Shown piece by piece: positions 24,425 to 33,697 of a DNA stretch of 64,000 bases. Location: contig NZ_JADHZD010000001.1 in the NCBI RefSeq assembly GCF_020102855.1, positions 124,001 to 188,000 of the forward strand. The letters are read 5' to 3'. Position 1 is the stretch's first letter. Each line of letters opens with the position of its first letter. The position numbers were made by a program, and so were the translations under genes. The notes below the pieces were generated by a model. That model had not been told where the DNA came from. It did no database searches and saw nothing but the letters and a program-made list of their open reading frames with translations. The DNA comes from Nocardioides lacusdianchii (GTDB taxonomy: Bacteria; Actinomycetota; Actinomycetes; Propionibacteriales; Nocardioidaceae).

Positions 24425-25627
24425 GTGCTCCGACGTGCCGCCGCCCTCGCCCTTCCCCTCCTGCTCGCCTCCGCACTGGTCCCGCCCGCGGGTGCCACGG
24501 ACCGGGCAGAGCCGCGCACGCGCGCGACCCCCCAGATCCAGCTGACCTCGTGGAGCAGCTACGCCGAGCTCAAGTCGGGCAAGCGTCGCGGCCTGAAGAT
24601 GGGCCGCGGGCAGGTCTCGCTCCTGGAGGCGAAGCCGCGCACGGTGGCCGGTCGCGCCTACGAGGCCGGGACCTGGACCTCGCCCTGGGCCGTCACGACC
24701 TTCGGAGCCACCTCGCTCATCCCGTCGTGGGAGGCCACCACGCCCGGGCGGAGCCTGGTCCGCGTCGAGGTGCGCGGGCGCGACGCCGGCGGGCGCACCG
24801 GCACCTGGGACACCGTCGCCGACTGGAGCCGCACGAACCGTCCCGTCGCGCGCCGCACCTGGTCCGGGCAGGCCGACGACCTCGGCTCGGTCAACGCCGA
24901 CACCTGGCAGTCCCCCGGCGGCGTCACCTCGTGGCAGGTGCGGGTGACGCTGATGCGCCCCCGCGGCTCGAGCCTCCCGGTGGGCCTCGAGCGGATCGGG
25001 GCGGTCGCCTCCGCCGACGCCACCGCGCCCCGCCCGACCTCGAAGCCCGGCCCCGCGGCCGGCACCGTGCTGCCCGTGCCGACGTACAGCCAGATGGTCC
25101 ACGAGGGCCACTACCCACAGTGGGGCGGCGGGGGCGAGGCGTGGTGCTCGCCCACCTCGACCGCGATGGTGCTCGCCCACTACGGCATCTCGCCGACGCC
25201 GGGCGGGATCGCCGCCGGCCACGCCGACGCCGTCGTCGACCACACCGCGAAGATGGTCTACGACCACGGCTACCGCGGCACCGGCAACTGGGCCTTCAAC
25301 ACTGCGTACGCCGCCACGCTGGTGGCCGGCGACTCCTACGTCACCCGGATGCGCGACCTGCGCGAGGCCGAGGACCACGTCGCCGCGGGGGTGCCGGTCA
25401 TCATCTCGATCGCGTTCGGCCGCGGCCAGCTCACCGGGGCCCCGATCTCGGCGAGCAACGGCCACCTGCTCGTGGTGGTCGGCTTCGAGGCCGACGGTGA
25501 CGTCGTCGTCAACGATCCTGCCGGGGCCACCAACGGTGAGGTGCGCCGCGTCTACGACCGCGCGCAGCTCGAGCGGCTCTGGATCGCAGCGTCCGGCGGG
25601 ACGGCGTACGTCATCCGCAACGCGTGA
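24425..25627 (+). CDS. Secreted C39-family peptidase
   Basis: A 400-residue exported cysteine peptidase-like protein. Residues 1-25 are a signal peptide (VLRRAAALALPLLLASALVP). A beta-rich central region follows (about 40-195), then a C39-like (papain-fold) domain with catalytic Cys near residue 241 in EAWCSPTSTAM, His near 347 in SNGHLLVVVGF and the polar residue in VNDPAG. The target is unknown. The GTG at 24425 follows TATCGT (24414-24419); the GTGAC/GTCAC palindrome at 24391-24406 overlaps the -35 position and may bind a regulator. Confidence 0.85.
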   Translation: MLRRAAALALPLLLASALVPPAGATDRAEPRTRATPQIQLTSWSSYAELKSGKRRGLKMGRGQVSLLEAKPRTVAGRAYEAGTWTSPWAVTTFGATSLIPSWEATTPGRSLVRVEVRGRDAGGRTGTWDTVADWSRTNRPVARRTWSGQADDLGSVNADTWQSPGGVTSWQVRVTLMRPRGSSLPVGLERIGAVASADATAPRPTSKPGPAAGTVLPVPTYSQMVHEGHYPQWGGGGEAWCSPTSTAMVLAHYGISPTPGGIAAGHADAVVDHTAKMVYDHGYRGTGNWAFNTAYAATLVAGDSYVTRMRDLREAEDHVAAGVPVIISIAFGRGQLTGAPISASNGHLLVVVGFEADGDVVVNDPAGATNGEVRRVYDRAQLERLWIAASGGTAYVIRNA

Positions 25628-25633
25628 GCGAGC

Positions 25634-27151
25634 TCAGCCCGCGCTGATCTCGATCGTGTGCAGACCGGTCGCACCGTCCGGGTCGGGCGCGCGCAGCACG
25701 CTGGTCTGCGTCTCGCCGTCGAGGCCGATCGCGCGCACGCGCACCTCGTGGTCGCCCTCGGGGACGTCGAGCGTGACCGCCCACTGCACCCAGGTGTCCA
25801 CCGACGGCACCTCACCGAGCTCGGCGCGCTCCCACGCGCCGCCGTCGACCTGCACCTCCACCGCCTCGATGCCGGTGTGCTGGTGCCACGCGACGCCGCC
25901 GAAGGTGACCTCGCCGGCCTCGACGTCGTCGCCCGAGCGGGGCACGTCGATGCGCGAAGCGATCTTGACCGGACCGAGCGCCGACCAGCCCTTGTCGGTC
26001 CAGTAGCCCATCGACTCCGCGAACGTGCTCACCTCGAGGTCCACGACCCACTTCGTCGCCGAGACGTAGCCGTAGAGCCCGGGCACGATGGTGCGCACCG
26101 GGAAGCCGTGCTCGATGGGCAGCGGGCGGCCGTTCATGGCCACCGCGAGCATCGCGTCGCGGTCGTCGGTCAGCGCCTCGAGCGGGGTGGCGCACGTCCA
26201 CCCGTCCTGGGAGGTCTGCAGCACGCAGTCGGCGCCCGCATCCACGCCGACCTCGGCGAGCAGGTCCGCCAGGCGTACGCCGCTCCAGCGGGCGTTGCCG
26301 ACGAGCCCGCCCCCGACCTCGTTGCTCACGCAGTTGAGCGTGATCCACGACTCGGTGACCTGGCGCGACACGAGCTCGGAGTAGCTCAGCACCAGCTCGC
26401 GGTCGACCATCCCGTGGATGCGCAGCGACCAGTCGTCGGGCTCGATCGTGGGCAGCGCGATGGCGGTGTCGATCTGGTAGAAGTCCTCGTTGGGGGTCTG
26501 CCACGGCGCGATGCCTGCCACGCCCAGCGACGTCGCCGCGGGGGCCGTGCGCCGGGTGACCCCGGGGATGCGCAGCAGCCGGCGACTCACCTCGACGTGG
26601 CGGCGCCCGGCACCCACGAAGCGGCCCGCGACCGCGATCCCGATCGAGGCCACGGAGATCGCGCCGGCGACCATGAGGAAGACGCGCCGCTCGTGCGACT
26701 CGAGGTCGGGGCGGCGCTGCTGGCGGCGCAGGGCGTCGATGAGCGCGGAGTGCACCGCGACCCACGTCATCAGCCCGACCAGCACCGGGAGCGCGTCGAC
26801 CACGCCTGCGTTGCGCTGCGCCATCACGGCACCGAGGCCGACCCCGGCGAGCACCAGCCACACGAGCACGGGTCGCCACCACGACCCGCGGGCCAGCGAC
26901 CCGGCCCAGGCGAAGCAGGCCAGGAGCAGCACGAGGATGCCCGCGACGAGCGCCGGCTTGTCCGCCGTGCCGAGGATCGAGATCGCCCGCTCCGCGACCG
27001 CCCCCGGGGCGAGCTTGATGACCAGCTCGGCGACCGCCACGACCGGTGACTCGCGGATGGTCAGCACCATCGCAGTGGCATAGCTGGTCGCCAGTCCGGC
27101 GAGCCCTGCGAGGACTCCGGCCAGCACCCAGGGAGGACGACGTGTGGTCAC
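25634..27151 (-). CDS. Membrane-anchored sulfite-oxidase-family molybdoenzyme
   Basis: A 505-residue molybdopterin protein. The first 160 residues contain about four membrane helices, and a fifth follows near 165-185. Then comes an oxidoreductase molybdopterin-binding domain with the Mo-ligand Cys near residue 274 in WITLNCVSNEVGGGLVGN, RWSGVRLADLL, and the C-terminal Mo-co dimerisation domain (WHQHTGIEAVEVQVDGG). No heme domain is fused. It probably oxidises or reduces a small sulfur or other oxyanion compound on the outer face; the substrate is unknown. The GTG at 27151 is chosen because CACAAT lies 6 bases upstream. Divergent from ispF, convergent with the C39 gene. Confidence 0.85.
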   Translation of the reverse strand: MTTRRPPWVLAGVLAGLAGLATSYATAMVLTIRESPVVAVAELVIKLAPGAVAERAISILGTADKPALVAGILVLLLACFAWAGSLARGSWWRPVLVWLVLAGVGLGAVMAQRNAGVVDALPVLVGLMTWVAVHSALIDALRRQQRRPDLESHERRVFLMVAGAISVASIGIAVAGRFVGAGRRHVEVSRRLLRIPGVTRRTAPAATSLGVAGIAPWQTPNEDFYQIDTAIALPTIEPDDWSLRIHGMVDRELVLSYSELVSRQVTESWITLNCVSNEVGGGLVGNARWSGVRLADLLAEVGVDAGADCVLQTSQDGWTCATPLEALTDDRDAMLAVAMNGRPLPIEHGFPVRTIVPGLYGYVSATKWVVDLEVSTFAESMGYWTDKGWSALGPVKIASRIDVPRSGDDVEAGEVTFGGVAWHQHTGIEAVEVQVDGGAWERAELGEVPSVDTWVQWAVTLDVPEGDHEVRVRAIGLDGETQTSVLRAPDPDGATGLHTIEISAG

Positions 27152-27188
27152 CGGACCATTGTGACGCGCCGCAGGGCATGATGCCGAC

Positions 27189-27695
27189 GTGAGCACCCCC
27201 ACCACTGGTCCCACCGGCATCCGCGTCGGCATCGGCACCGACGTGCACCGCCTCGTCGAGGGAGTCCCGATGCACCTCGGCGGGTTGTCCTGGCCCGACG
27301 AGCCGGCCGGGCTCGAGGGCCACTCAGACGCCGACGTCGCGGCCCACGCCGCCTGCGACGCCCTCTTCTCCGCCGCCGGGATCGGGGACCTCGGCACCCA
27401 CTTCGGCACCGCTGAGCCCGAGTGGGCGGGGGCGTCGGGGGCGACGCTGCTCGCCGAGACGGCCCGCCGCGTGCGCGCCGCGGGGTGGCAGGTGTCCAAC
27501 GTCTCGGTGCAGGTCATCGGCAACGTCCCGCGCCTGGGCCCGCGGCGCGACGAGGCCGCCGCCGCGCTGACGGCCGCCGTCGGCGCCCCGGTCAGCATCT
27601 CGGCGACCACGACCGACGGCCTGGGCCTGACCGGACGCGGCGAGGGCGTGGCCGCCATCGCCACCGCGCTCGTCACCGCCCCGGTCGACGGCTGA
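27189..27695 (+). CDS. ispF: 2-C-methyl-D-erythritol 2,4-cyclodiphosphate synthase
   Basis: Fifth step of the MEP isoprenoid pathway. The 168-residue protein has the metal-binding GTDVHRL, the loop [14 protein letters not shown] and the conserved [18 protein letters not shown]. It is the first gene of an ispF-ispD pair (stop and next start overlap as TGATG), the reverse of the ispD-ispF transcription order in many actinobacteria. CATGAT (27177-27182) ends 6 bases before the GTG. Confidence 0.95.
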   Translation: MSTPTTGPTGIRVGIGTDVHRLVEGVPMHLGGLSWPDEPAGLEGHSDADVAAHAACDALFSAAGIGDLGTHFGTAEPEWAGASGATLLAETARRVRAAGWQVSNVSVQVIGNVPRLGPRRDEAAAALTAAVGAPVSISATTTDGLGLTGRGEGVAAIATALVTAPVDG

Positions 27696-28378
27696 TGCCC
27701 ACCGCCGTCGTCATCCTGGCCGCCGGCTCCGGGAGCCGGGTCGGGGCCGAGGTCAACAAGGTGCTGCTGCCGCTGCGCGACGTCCCCGTCCTGGTCTGGT
27801 CGGTGCGCGACGCGCTCGCGCTGCCCGACGTACGCCGTCTCGTGCTCGTCGTGCGCCCCGAGGACCGCTCGGCCGTCGCGGAGGCGGTCGCGCCCCACCT
27901 CGGCGACCGCGAGGTGGTCGTCGTCGACGGCGGTGCCACCCGCCACGCCTCGGAGTGGGCGGCCCTGCAGGTCCTGGCCGACGACATCGTTGCCGGCGAG
28001 GTGGACGTCGTAGCGATCCACGACGGCGCGCGCCCGCTCGCCGGCACCGAGCTGTGGCAGGCCGTGATCGGTGCCGCCCGCGAGGTCGGCGGGGCGATCC
28101 CGGTGGTCCCGGCGACCCAACTGCTCCACGCCGACCTGAGCGCCGTCACCGAGGAGGTCGGTGGGGTGCAGACCCCGCAGGCCTTCCGGGCCGACGACGT
28201 CCTGGCGGCCTACGCCGCGGCGGCCGCGGGTGGCTTCGAGGGCACCGACACCGCGGCCTGCGTGCGGGCCCATCGGGACGTGGCCGTCGCGGCCGTGCCC
28301 GGCAGCCCGCTCAACCTCAAGGTCACCTTCCCCGAGGACGTGGCCCTCGCGGTCGAGCTCAGCCCTGCGCGGACGTGA
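27695..28378 (+). CDS. ispD: 2-C-methyl-D-erythritol 4-phosphate cytidylyltransferase
   Basis: Joins CTP to methylerythritol 4-phosphate in the MEP pathway. The 227-residue enzyme has the nucleotide loop [20 protein letters not shown], the [10 protein letters not shown] motif, [10 protein letters not shown] and a C-terminal [17 protein letters not shown]. Its stop lies inside the 3' end of the convergent IspD-like gene (20-base overlap). Confidence 0.95.
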   Translation: MPTAVVILAAGSGSRVGAEVNKVLLPLRDVPVLVWSVRDALALPDVRRLVLVVRPEDRSAVAEAVAPHLGDREVVVVDGGATRHASEWAALQVLADDIVAGEVDVVAIHDGARPLAGTELWQAVIGAAREVGGAIPVVPATQLLHADLSAVTEEVGGVQTPQAFRADDVLAAYAAAAAGGFEGTDTAACVRAHRDVAVAAVPGSPLNLKVTFPEDVALAVELSPART

Positions 28379-28940
28379 GGGCGCCGAGGAGGCGTACGTC
28401 CTCGAGCGAGGCCACGCGTCGCGCCTGCGGCGGCGCGGTCAGGGTCTCCACGGGGTGACCCGCGGCCGCGAGGTCCGCCACCGCTCGGGCCAGGTCAGCG
28501 GCCGGACGGCGGAGCAGGCCGGCGACGACGCCGGCCGGGACCACCAGGGGCGCGGCGACCGCGAGGAGCGAGTCACGGTCGAGCGTGTCGCCCACGAGAC
28601 CTTCGTCGACCACCTTGACCGTGTCGGTCACCGGGCGTACGCCGACGACCGGGCGCCCCGTGGCCCGGGCGTGCTCCAGGCAGGAGGCGATGAAGTCGGG
28701 GGGCGTCATCGGGCACAGCGCGTCGTGCAGCACGAGGTCCTCACCCGACTCCGCGATCGCGGCCCAGTCGATGCTGGCGTCGACGAGGTCGACCCCCGAC
28801 TCCCCCAGCGCCCACGCGGCGCAGGCGACGAGCGACTCCCCGTGGATCAGGGCGTACGGCAGCGAGCCGCGCTCCTCGTCCAGAACGAGACCGAGGCCCC
28901 GGGGAGCGTCGTCCCAGGGGCCTCGGTCTGCGTGGTCCAC
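28359..28940 (-). CDS. Degenerate IspD-like protein
   Basis: A 193-residue protein related to IspD but without the N-terminal nucleotide loop (no AAGxGxR). What remains aligns with the second half: [16 protein letters not shown] corresponds to the [10 protein letters not shown] region, followed by [17 protein letters not shown]. The canonical IspD C-terminal motifs are weak or absent, so cytidylyltransferase activity is unlikely. It sits two bases after carD on the same strand, the position that ispD itself occupies in other actinobacteria, so it may be the eroded original or a paralogue with a new role. Confidence 0.7.
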   Translation of the reverse strand: MDHADRGPWDDAPRGLGLVLDEERGSLPYALIHGESLVACAAWALGESGVDLVDASIDWAAIAESGEDLVLHDALCPMTPPDFIASCLEHARATGRPVVGVRPVTDTVKVVDEGLVGDTLDRDSLLAVAAPLVVPAGVVAGLLRRPAADLARAVADLAAAGHPVETLTAPPQARRVASLEDVRLLGALTSAQG

Positions 28941-28942
28941 GC

Positions 28943-29428
28943 TCAGGAGGCGAGCACCTCGTCGAGCATGGCCTCTGCCTTGTCCTCGTTGGTCTTCTCC
29001 GCGAGCGCGAGCTCGGAGACCAGGATCTGCCGGGCCTTGGCCAGCATCCGCTTCTCGCCGGCCGAGAGCCCACGGTCACGCTCACGGCGCCACAGGTCAC
29101 GCACGACCTCCGACACCTTCATCACGTCACCGGAGTGCAGCTTCTCGAGGTTCGCCTTGTAGCGGCGCGACCAGTTGGTCGGCTCCTCGACGTGGGCTGC
29201 CCGCAGCACGTCGAAGACGCGGTCGAGGCCCTCCTTGTCGACGACGTCGCGGACGCCGACGAGGTCGAGGTTGCAGGCCGGCACGCGAACGACCAGGTCC
29301 TGCTGTGCGACGATCCTGAGGACGAGGTACTGCCGGTCCTCTCCCTTGATCGTCCGCATCTCGATGTCCTCGATGACCGCGGCCCCGTGATTGGGATAGA
29401 CGACCGTTTCGCCAACGGTGAAAGTCAT
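28943..29428 (-). CDS. carD: CarD-family transcription factor
   Basis: Global regulator that binds RNA polymerase beta (RpoB) and stabilises open complexes at rRNA and other promoters. The 161-residue protein has the RNAP-interaction domain at the start ([40 protein letters not shown]) and a helical DNA-binding domain ([19 protein letters not shown]). The ATG is preceded by GGAAGGGG and has a leadered promoter, unlike many neighbours. Its neighbourhood matches mycobacterial carD. Confidence 0.96.
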   Translation of the reverse strand: MTFTVGETVVYPNHGAAVIEDIEMRTIKGEDRQYLVLRIVAQQDLVVRVPACNLDLVGVRDVVDKEGLDRVFDVLRAAHVEEPTNWSRRYKANLEKLHSGDVMKVSEVVRDLWRRERDRGLSAGEKRMLAKARQILVSELALAEKTNEDKAEAMLDEVLAS

Positions 29429-29455
29429 ATGTTCAGTTCCCCTTCCTAGGTGAAC

Positions 29456-29461
29456 ATTCTA
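29456..29461 (-). promoter_or_regulatory. -10 box of the carD promoter
   Basis: TAGAAT on the minus strand gives a predicted transcript start near 29449 and a short leader with GGAAGGGG. A good -35 hexamer is not visible at 17 bases, consistent with extended or activator-assisted promoters. Confidence 0.5.
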
Positions 29462-29585
29462 ACACGGGTCCGACCGGCTCCCGGACAGCGTTTCCGCAGG
29501 TCAGAGGCCACTTCGGGGCTTGACAGATCGGCAGTCCCTGTGGTGCGGGGCGCCTCCGCGGGAGGCCTGGGCCATACTTCGGCGC

Positions 29586-30296
29586 ATGCTCGGTGACCTC
29601 TCGGCGCGGCCGGCGCTGCTGCTCGTGCGCGCGGCGCACCCCCGCCAGGCCGCGGCCACCGCCGTCGCGCTGGCGTCCGCCGCGGCCGTGGCCGGACGCC
29701 CGCTGCGCGAGGTCGGCCTCGTCGCTGCGACCGTGCTCGTCGGGCAGTGCCTGCTGGGGTGGGCGGACGACCTCACCGACCGCCGCAGCGACGAGCGCCA
29801 CCGCCCCACCAAGCCCCTCGCCCGTGGCGTGCTCGACCCCGGCACGGTGTGGTTCGCCCTGACCTGTGCGGTGCTCCTCGTGGTGCCCCTCGCGGTGGCC
29901 CACGGCCGCCGCGCGGCAGCGGCGTACCTCTCCCTGCTCGCTGTCTCCGCCGTCGGTGACCGTCTCCTGCACGGGCGGGTGCTGTCGTTCGTGCCGTGGG
30001 TCGTCAGCTTCGCGCTCTACCCCGCGTTCCTGGCGTACGGCGGGTGGAACGGCGTGGGTGCCACGACGCCCCCCACGCCGGCCGTGGTCGCGCTCGCCGC
30101 GGCCCTCGGGCTCGGGGTCCACGTGCTGCTCGCGCTGCCCGGCCTGGTGGCCGACCACGAGGCGGGCGAACGGTCCCTCCCGATGGTGCTCGCACTGCGT
30201 CTGGGCACCCCCCGGCTGCTGCTGCTCGCGGGCCTCTTCACGGCCGCGGTCGTGGTCGGCATCCTGATCTCAGGGCGGACCGTCGGACTGACCTGA
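29586..30296 (+). CDS. UbiA-family prenyltransferase-like membrane protein
   Basis: A 236-residue polytopic protein with about seven membrane helices. The first Asp-rich motif WADDLTDRRSDERHRPTKP and the second LPGLVADHEAGERS are UbiA-type prenyl-diphosphate/metal-binding motifs. It is shorter than MenA/UbiA (about 290-300 residues) and belongs to small actinobacterial homologues of unknown aromatic substrate. CATACT (29573-29578) ends 7 bases before the ATG. It is divergent from carD. Confidence 0.8.
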   Translation: MLGDLSARPALLLVRAAHPRQAAATAVALASAAAVAGRPLREVGLVAATVLVGQCLLGWADDLTDRRSDERHRPTKPLARGVLDPGTVWFALTCAVLLVVPLAVAHGRRAAAAYLSLLAVSAVGDRLLHGRVLSFVPWVVSFALYPAFLAYGGWNGVGATTPPTPAVVALAAALGLGVHVLLALPGLVADHEAGERSLPMVLALRLGTPRLLLLAGLFTAAVVVGILISGRTVGLT

Positions 30297-30317
30297 GCCG
30301 ACGCTAGGCTGTGCGCC

Positions 30318-30791
30318 ATGCAGCTCCGACCCCTCGCGATCGCCGCGGCAGTTCTCGCACTCGCCGCTCCGCTGTCCTCCTGCGGCTTCGACTACGCCAC
30401 CGAGCGTGACTACACACCCGGCAGCGGTGCCAACAACCGCGAGGGCGTGGTCGACGTCCTGTCGGCCGTCGTGGTCTCGGGAGCCGAGGGCTCCGGCACC
30501 TTCGTGGCGTCGCTGTCGAACAACGACATCGAGGAGGAGCAGACCTTCACCGGTCTCTCCGCCAGTGACGGCGCCACCGTGGAGGCGGCGGAGTTCGAGC
30601 CCGTCACCATCGCGCCGGGCGGCCTGGTCAACCTCGCCGAGCCGCCGGCCGAGATCGTCCTGACCGGCGAGTTCGGTGCCGGCGACGTCGTCCCGCTGGC
30701 GATCGACTTCGGCAGCGGCGAGCGCGTCATGCTCAACGTCCCCGTCGTGACCGACGACTCCGGCTACTGGGAAGGCTTGGACGCCTCATGA
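30318..30791 (+). CDS. LpqE-like lipoprotein
   Basis: A 157-residue exported lipoprotein. The signal ends in a lipobox (APLSSC with Cys at residue 22). The mature part is a small beta-sandwich with [14 protein letters not shown] and [17 protein letters not shown]. The position after carD matches lpqE in M. tuberculosis (Rv3584), so I call it LpqE-like from context and size. TAGGCT (30305-30310) ends 7 bases before the ATG; the stop overlaps gpm (ATGA). Confidence 0.78.
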   Translation: MQLRPLAIAAAVLALAAPLSSCGFDYATERDYTPGSGANNREGVVDVLSAVVVSGAEGSGTFVASLSNNDIEEEQTFTGLSASDGATVEAAEFEPVTIAPGGLVNLAEPPAEIVLTGEFGAGDVVPLAIDFGSGERVMLNVPVVTDDSGYWEGLDAS

Positions 30792-31531
30792 CCTACACCC
30801 TGGTCCTGCTCCGCCACGGCGAGAGCGACTGGAACGCCAAGAACCTCTTCACCGGCTGGGTCGACGTCGACCTGACCGAGAAGGGCCGCGGCGAGGCGGT
30901 CCGCGGCGGAGTGCTGATGAAGGACGCCGGGCTGCTCCCCGACGTCGTGCACACCTCGCTGCAGCGTCGCGCGATCACGACCGCGAGCCTGTCCCTCGAC
31001 GCCGCCGACCGCCACTGGATCCCGGTCAAGCGGTCGTGGCGCCTCAACGAGCGCCACTACGGCGCGCTGCAGGGCAAGGACAAGAAGCAGACGCTCGAGC
31101 AGTACGGCGAGGAGCAGTTCATGCTCTGGCGCCGCTCGTTCGACACCCCGCCGCCGCCGATCGCCGACGACGACGAGTTCTCGCAGGCGGGCGACCCCCG
31201 CTATGCCGACCTCGGCGACGAGATGCCCCGCACCGAGTGCCTCAAGGACGTCATCGCGCGGTTCCTCCCCTACTGGGACGGCGAGATCGTGCCCGACCTC
31301 CGGGCTGGCAAGACCGTCCTGGTCGCCGCGCACGGCAACAGCCTGCGGGCCCTGGTCAAGCACCTCGACGGCGTCTCCGACGAGGACATCGCCGGGCTCA
31401 ACATCCCCACCGGCATGCCGCTGGTCTACCGCCTCGACGAGGACCTGCGTCCCACCGTCGCCGGCGGCGAGTACCTCGACCCCGAGGCAGCGGCGGCCGC
31501 TGCCGCAGCCGTCGCCAACCAGGGTCGCTGA
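30788..31531 (+). CDS. gpmA: 2,3-bisphosphoglycerate-dependent phosphoglycerate mutase
   Basis: Interconverts 3- and 2-phosphoglycerate in glycolysis. The 247-residue protein has the catalytic [10 protein letters not shown] (His10), the second histidine in [17 protein letters not shown], and [11 protein letters not shown], as in the dPGM family. The ATG overlaps the upstream stop (ATGA), coupling a glycolytic enzyme to a lipoprotein. As in M. tuberculosis (gpm1) it is close to senX3-regX3. Confidence 0.95.
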   Translation: MTYTLVLLRHGESDWNAKNLFTGWVDVDLTEKGRGEAVRGGVLMKDAGLLPDVVHTSLQRRAITTASLSLDAADRHWIPVKRSWRLNERHYGALQGKDKKQTLEQYGEEQFMLWRRSFDTPPPPIADDDEFSQAGDPRYADLGDEMPRTECLKDVIARFLPYWDGEIVPDLRAGKTVLVAAHGNSLRALVKHLDGVSDEDIAGLNIPTGMPLVYRLDEDLRPTVAGGEYLDPEAAAAAAAAVANQGR

Positions 31532-31573
31532 GCAGTCCGGACCGACGAAGTCGGTCCGGACGTGGGCTCAGCG
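31526..31573 (+). terminator. Nested terminator hairpin after gpmA
   Basis: Inner arms GTCCGGACCGAC (31535-31546) and GTCGGTCCGGAC (31550-31561) form a perfect 12-bp stem with loop GAA. Outer arms CGCTGAGC (31526-31533) and GCTCAGCG (31566-31573) close around it, and the gpmA TGA stop (31529-31531) is within the outer 5' arm. No U tract. A second weaker stem GCGGCT/AGCCGC follows in 31574-31669, where I see no gene. Confidence 0.8.
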
Positions 31574-31669
31574 AGATTGAGCAAGCCCCGCGGCTGAGGA
31601 ACGAAGCCGCGACGGGCGCGTCGAAATCCGGGCAGCAGGGCGGGTGCCTCGACCCAGGGGCGGCGTACG

Positions 31670-32320
31670 TCAGTCGCGCTCGGGCCGCTCGCCGGTGACG
31701 ACGAAGACCACGCGGTTGGCCACCGACACCGAGTGGTCGGCGATGCGCTCGTAGTAGCGCCCGAGCAGGGCGATGTCGACCGCGGCCTCGACGCCGTGCG
31801 TCCAGTCGGTCGAGAGCAGCTCGGTGAAGCTGCGGCGACGCAGCTGGTCCATCACCTCGTCGTCGCGACCGAGCTCGATCGCGGCGTCGACGTCACGGTC
31901 CACGATGACCCCGCGGACCCGGCGCACCATGTCCTCGGCGGTCTCGGCCATGCGCTCCATCGTCGGGCGCAGCTCCTCGGGCACGGCCACCGACGGCACC
32001 CGCAGCCGGGCGATCTTGGCGACGTGGACCGAGAGGTCGCCCATCCGCTCGAGCTCGCTGACCATCCGCAACGCGGAGACGATCATCCGCAGGTCGCCGG
32101 CGACGGGTTGCTGGAGCGACAGCAGCGCGAAGGCGGTGTCGTCGACCCGCTCGCGGGCGTCGTCGATCGCCTTGTCGTTGCTGATCACCTGGTCGGCGGT
32201 GTGGATGTCACCGGTCATCAGGGCCCGGGTGGCCTCGCGGACCGCGACCTCCACCTGCCCGCAGATGTCGGAGAGGTCGGCGAAGATGCCGTCGAGCTGG
32301 TCATGGAAAGCCTCACGCAT
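31670..32320 (-). CDS. phoU: Phosphate-signalling protein PhoU
   Basis: A 216-residue two-bundle helical protein that represses phosphate uptake signalling. Metal-binding E/D-rich repeats are visible: RMVSELERMGDLSVHVAK in the first half and LLGRYYERIADHSVSVANR in the second. TAGGGT (32333-32328) lies 7 bases before the ATG, so it is leaderless. It is divergent from senX3, with about 120 bases between them, so the histidine kinase pathway and PhoU are likely to be co-regulated. Confidence 0.95.
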   Translation of the reverse strand: MREAFHDQLDGIFADLSDICGQVEVAVREATRALMTGDIHTADQVISNDKAIDDARERVDDTAFALLSLQQPVAGDLRMIVSALRMVSELERMGDLSVHVAKIARLRVPSVAVPEELRPTMERMAETAEDMVRRVRGVIVDRDVDAAIELGRDDEVMDQLRRRSFTELLSTDWTHGVEAAVDIALLGRYYERIADHSVSVANRVVFVVTGERPERD

Positions 32321-32440
32321 GCCCCCCACCCTAGGCAGCCAAAGCGAACAGCCGTGCGTGGTCGATGAACGGCGCGTGAACACTCGGCGCCCGGCGTCCA
32401 GCCGGTCAGGGCACCCCGGCCGGATGCGTACGATGTGAGC

Positions 32441-33697
32441 GTGGATCCGACGATGCAGGCTGGTCTGGCCGCGCTGATCGGGGCCATCGTGGCGGGCGGC
32501 GCGATGCTCGCCTGGCACATCAGCGACCGGCAGCGCCACACGCTGCCGCAGGTCGAGGAGCCCGTCGTGCAGGCGGGAGTCGCCGCCGTGCTCAGCATCC
32601 TGCGCTCGAGCGCGGTCGTCGTCGACGAGTCCGACCACGTCCTCAAGGCCTCCGCGCCGGCGTACGCCTTCGGGCTGGTGCGCGGCAACAGCGTCGTGGT
32701 GCCCGAGCTGCTCGACATCGTCTCGCAGGTGCGCCGCGACGGGCAGATCCGCGAGAGCGACATCGACATGCCCGCGGCCGACGGCGGCTTCAACCGCACC
32801 CTGACGGCGCGCGTCGCGCCCCTGGGCGCCCGGCTCGTGCTGGCGCTCGTCGAGGACCGCACGCGTGAGAAGCGGGTCGAGGCGGTGCGGCGCGACTTCG
32901 TCGCCAACGTCAGCCACGAGCTCAAGACCCCCGTGGGCGCGATCCGGCTGCTCGCCGAGGCCGTGACGGACGCCTCCGACGACCCCGAGGCGGTGCAGCG
33001 CTTCGCCAACCGGATGTTGACCGAGAGCGACCGGCTCTCCAAGCTCGTCCAGCAGATCATCGAGCTCTCCCGCCTCCAGGGGCACGACCCCCTCGAGACC
33101 CCGGTGATGGTCGACCTCGACGCCGCCGTGGCCACCGCCGTCGACACCAGCGCCATGGAGGCCGCGGCGAAGGAGATCGTCGTGGAGTCGCGCGGCGAGC
33201 ACGGCCTGCAGGTCTACGGCTCGCAGGAGCAGATCGGCGCCGCCATCAGCAACCTGGTCGCCAACGCCGTCGCCTACTCCAACGCCGGCTCGCGCGTCGT
33301 CGTCACCACCCGCTCCGAGGGTGCGCAGGTGCACATCTCGGTCGTCGACCAGGGCATCGGCATCCCGGCCGAGGACATCGACCGCATCTTCGAGCGGTTC
33401 TACCGCGTCGACCCCGCCCGTCACCGCTCCACCGGCGGCACCGGGCTCGGCCTGTCGATCGTCAAGCACGTCGCTGCCACCCACGGCGGCGACATCTCGG
33501 TGTGGTCGGTGCAGGGTCAGGGCTCGACCTTCACGCTCACGCTGCCCCGCAACGCCGAGCCGACTCCCGGCACCGGGTCCGGCACCACACCGGTCGAGGT
33601 CGTCGCGCCCGCGCAGACCGCGGCACCCGAGCTCGTCAGCACGCCTGACGCCTCCCACTCCACCAGCACCACCCACCGAAGGGACCACCCCGCATGA
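32441..33697 (+). CDS. senX3: Sensor histidine kinase SenX3
   Basis: A 418-residue phosphate-responsive kinase. One N-terminal membrane helix (residues about 7-25), a PAS-like domain (about 45-145), HisKA with the phospho-acceptor His near 159 in VANVSHELKTPVGAI, and HATPase_c with SNLVANAVAYSN, VVDQGIGIP, FERFYRVD and GGTGLGLSIVKH. A Pro/Thr/Ser tail follows. The GTG at 32441 is chosen because TACGAT (32429-32434) lies 6 bases upstream. The stop overlaps regX3 (ATGA). Confidence 0.94.
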   Translation: MDPTMQAGLAALIGAIVAGGAMLAWHISDRQRHTLPQVEEPVVQAGVAAVLSILRSSAVVVDESDHVLKASAPAYAFGLVRGNSVVVPELLDIVSQVRRDGQIRESDIDMPAADGGFNRTLTARVAPLGARLVLALVEDRTREKRVEAVRRDFVANVSHELKTPVGAIRLLAEAVTDASDDPEAVQRFANRMLTESDRLSKLVQQIIELSRLQGHDPLETPVMVDLDAAVATAVDTSAMEAAAKEIVVESRGEHGLQVYGSQEQIGAAISNLVANAVAYSNAGSRVVVTTRSEGAQVHISVVDQGIGIPAEDIDRIFERFYRVDPARHRSTGGTGLGLSIVKHVAATHGGDISVWSVQGQGSTFTLTLPRNAEPTPGTGSGTTPVEVVAPAQTAAPELVSTPDASHSTSTTHRRDHPA

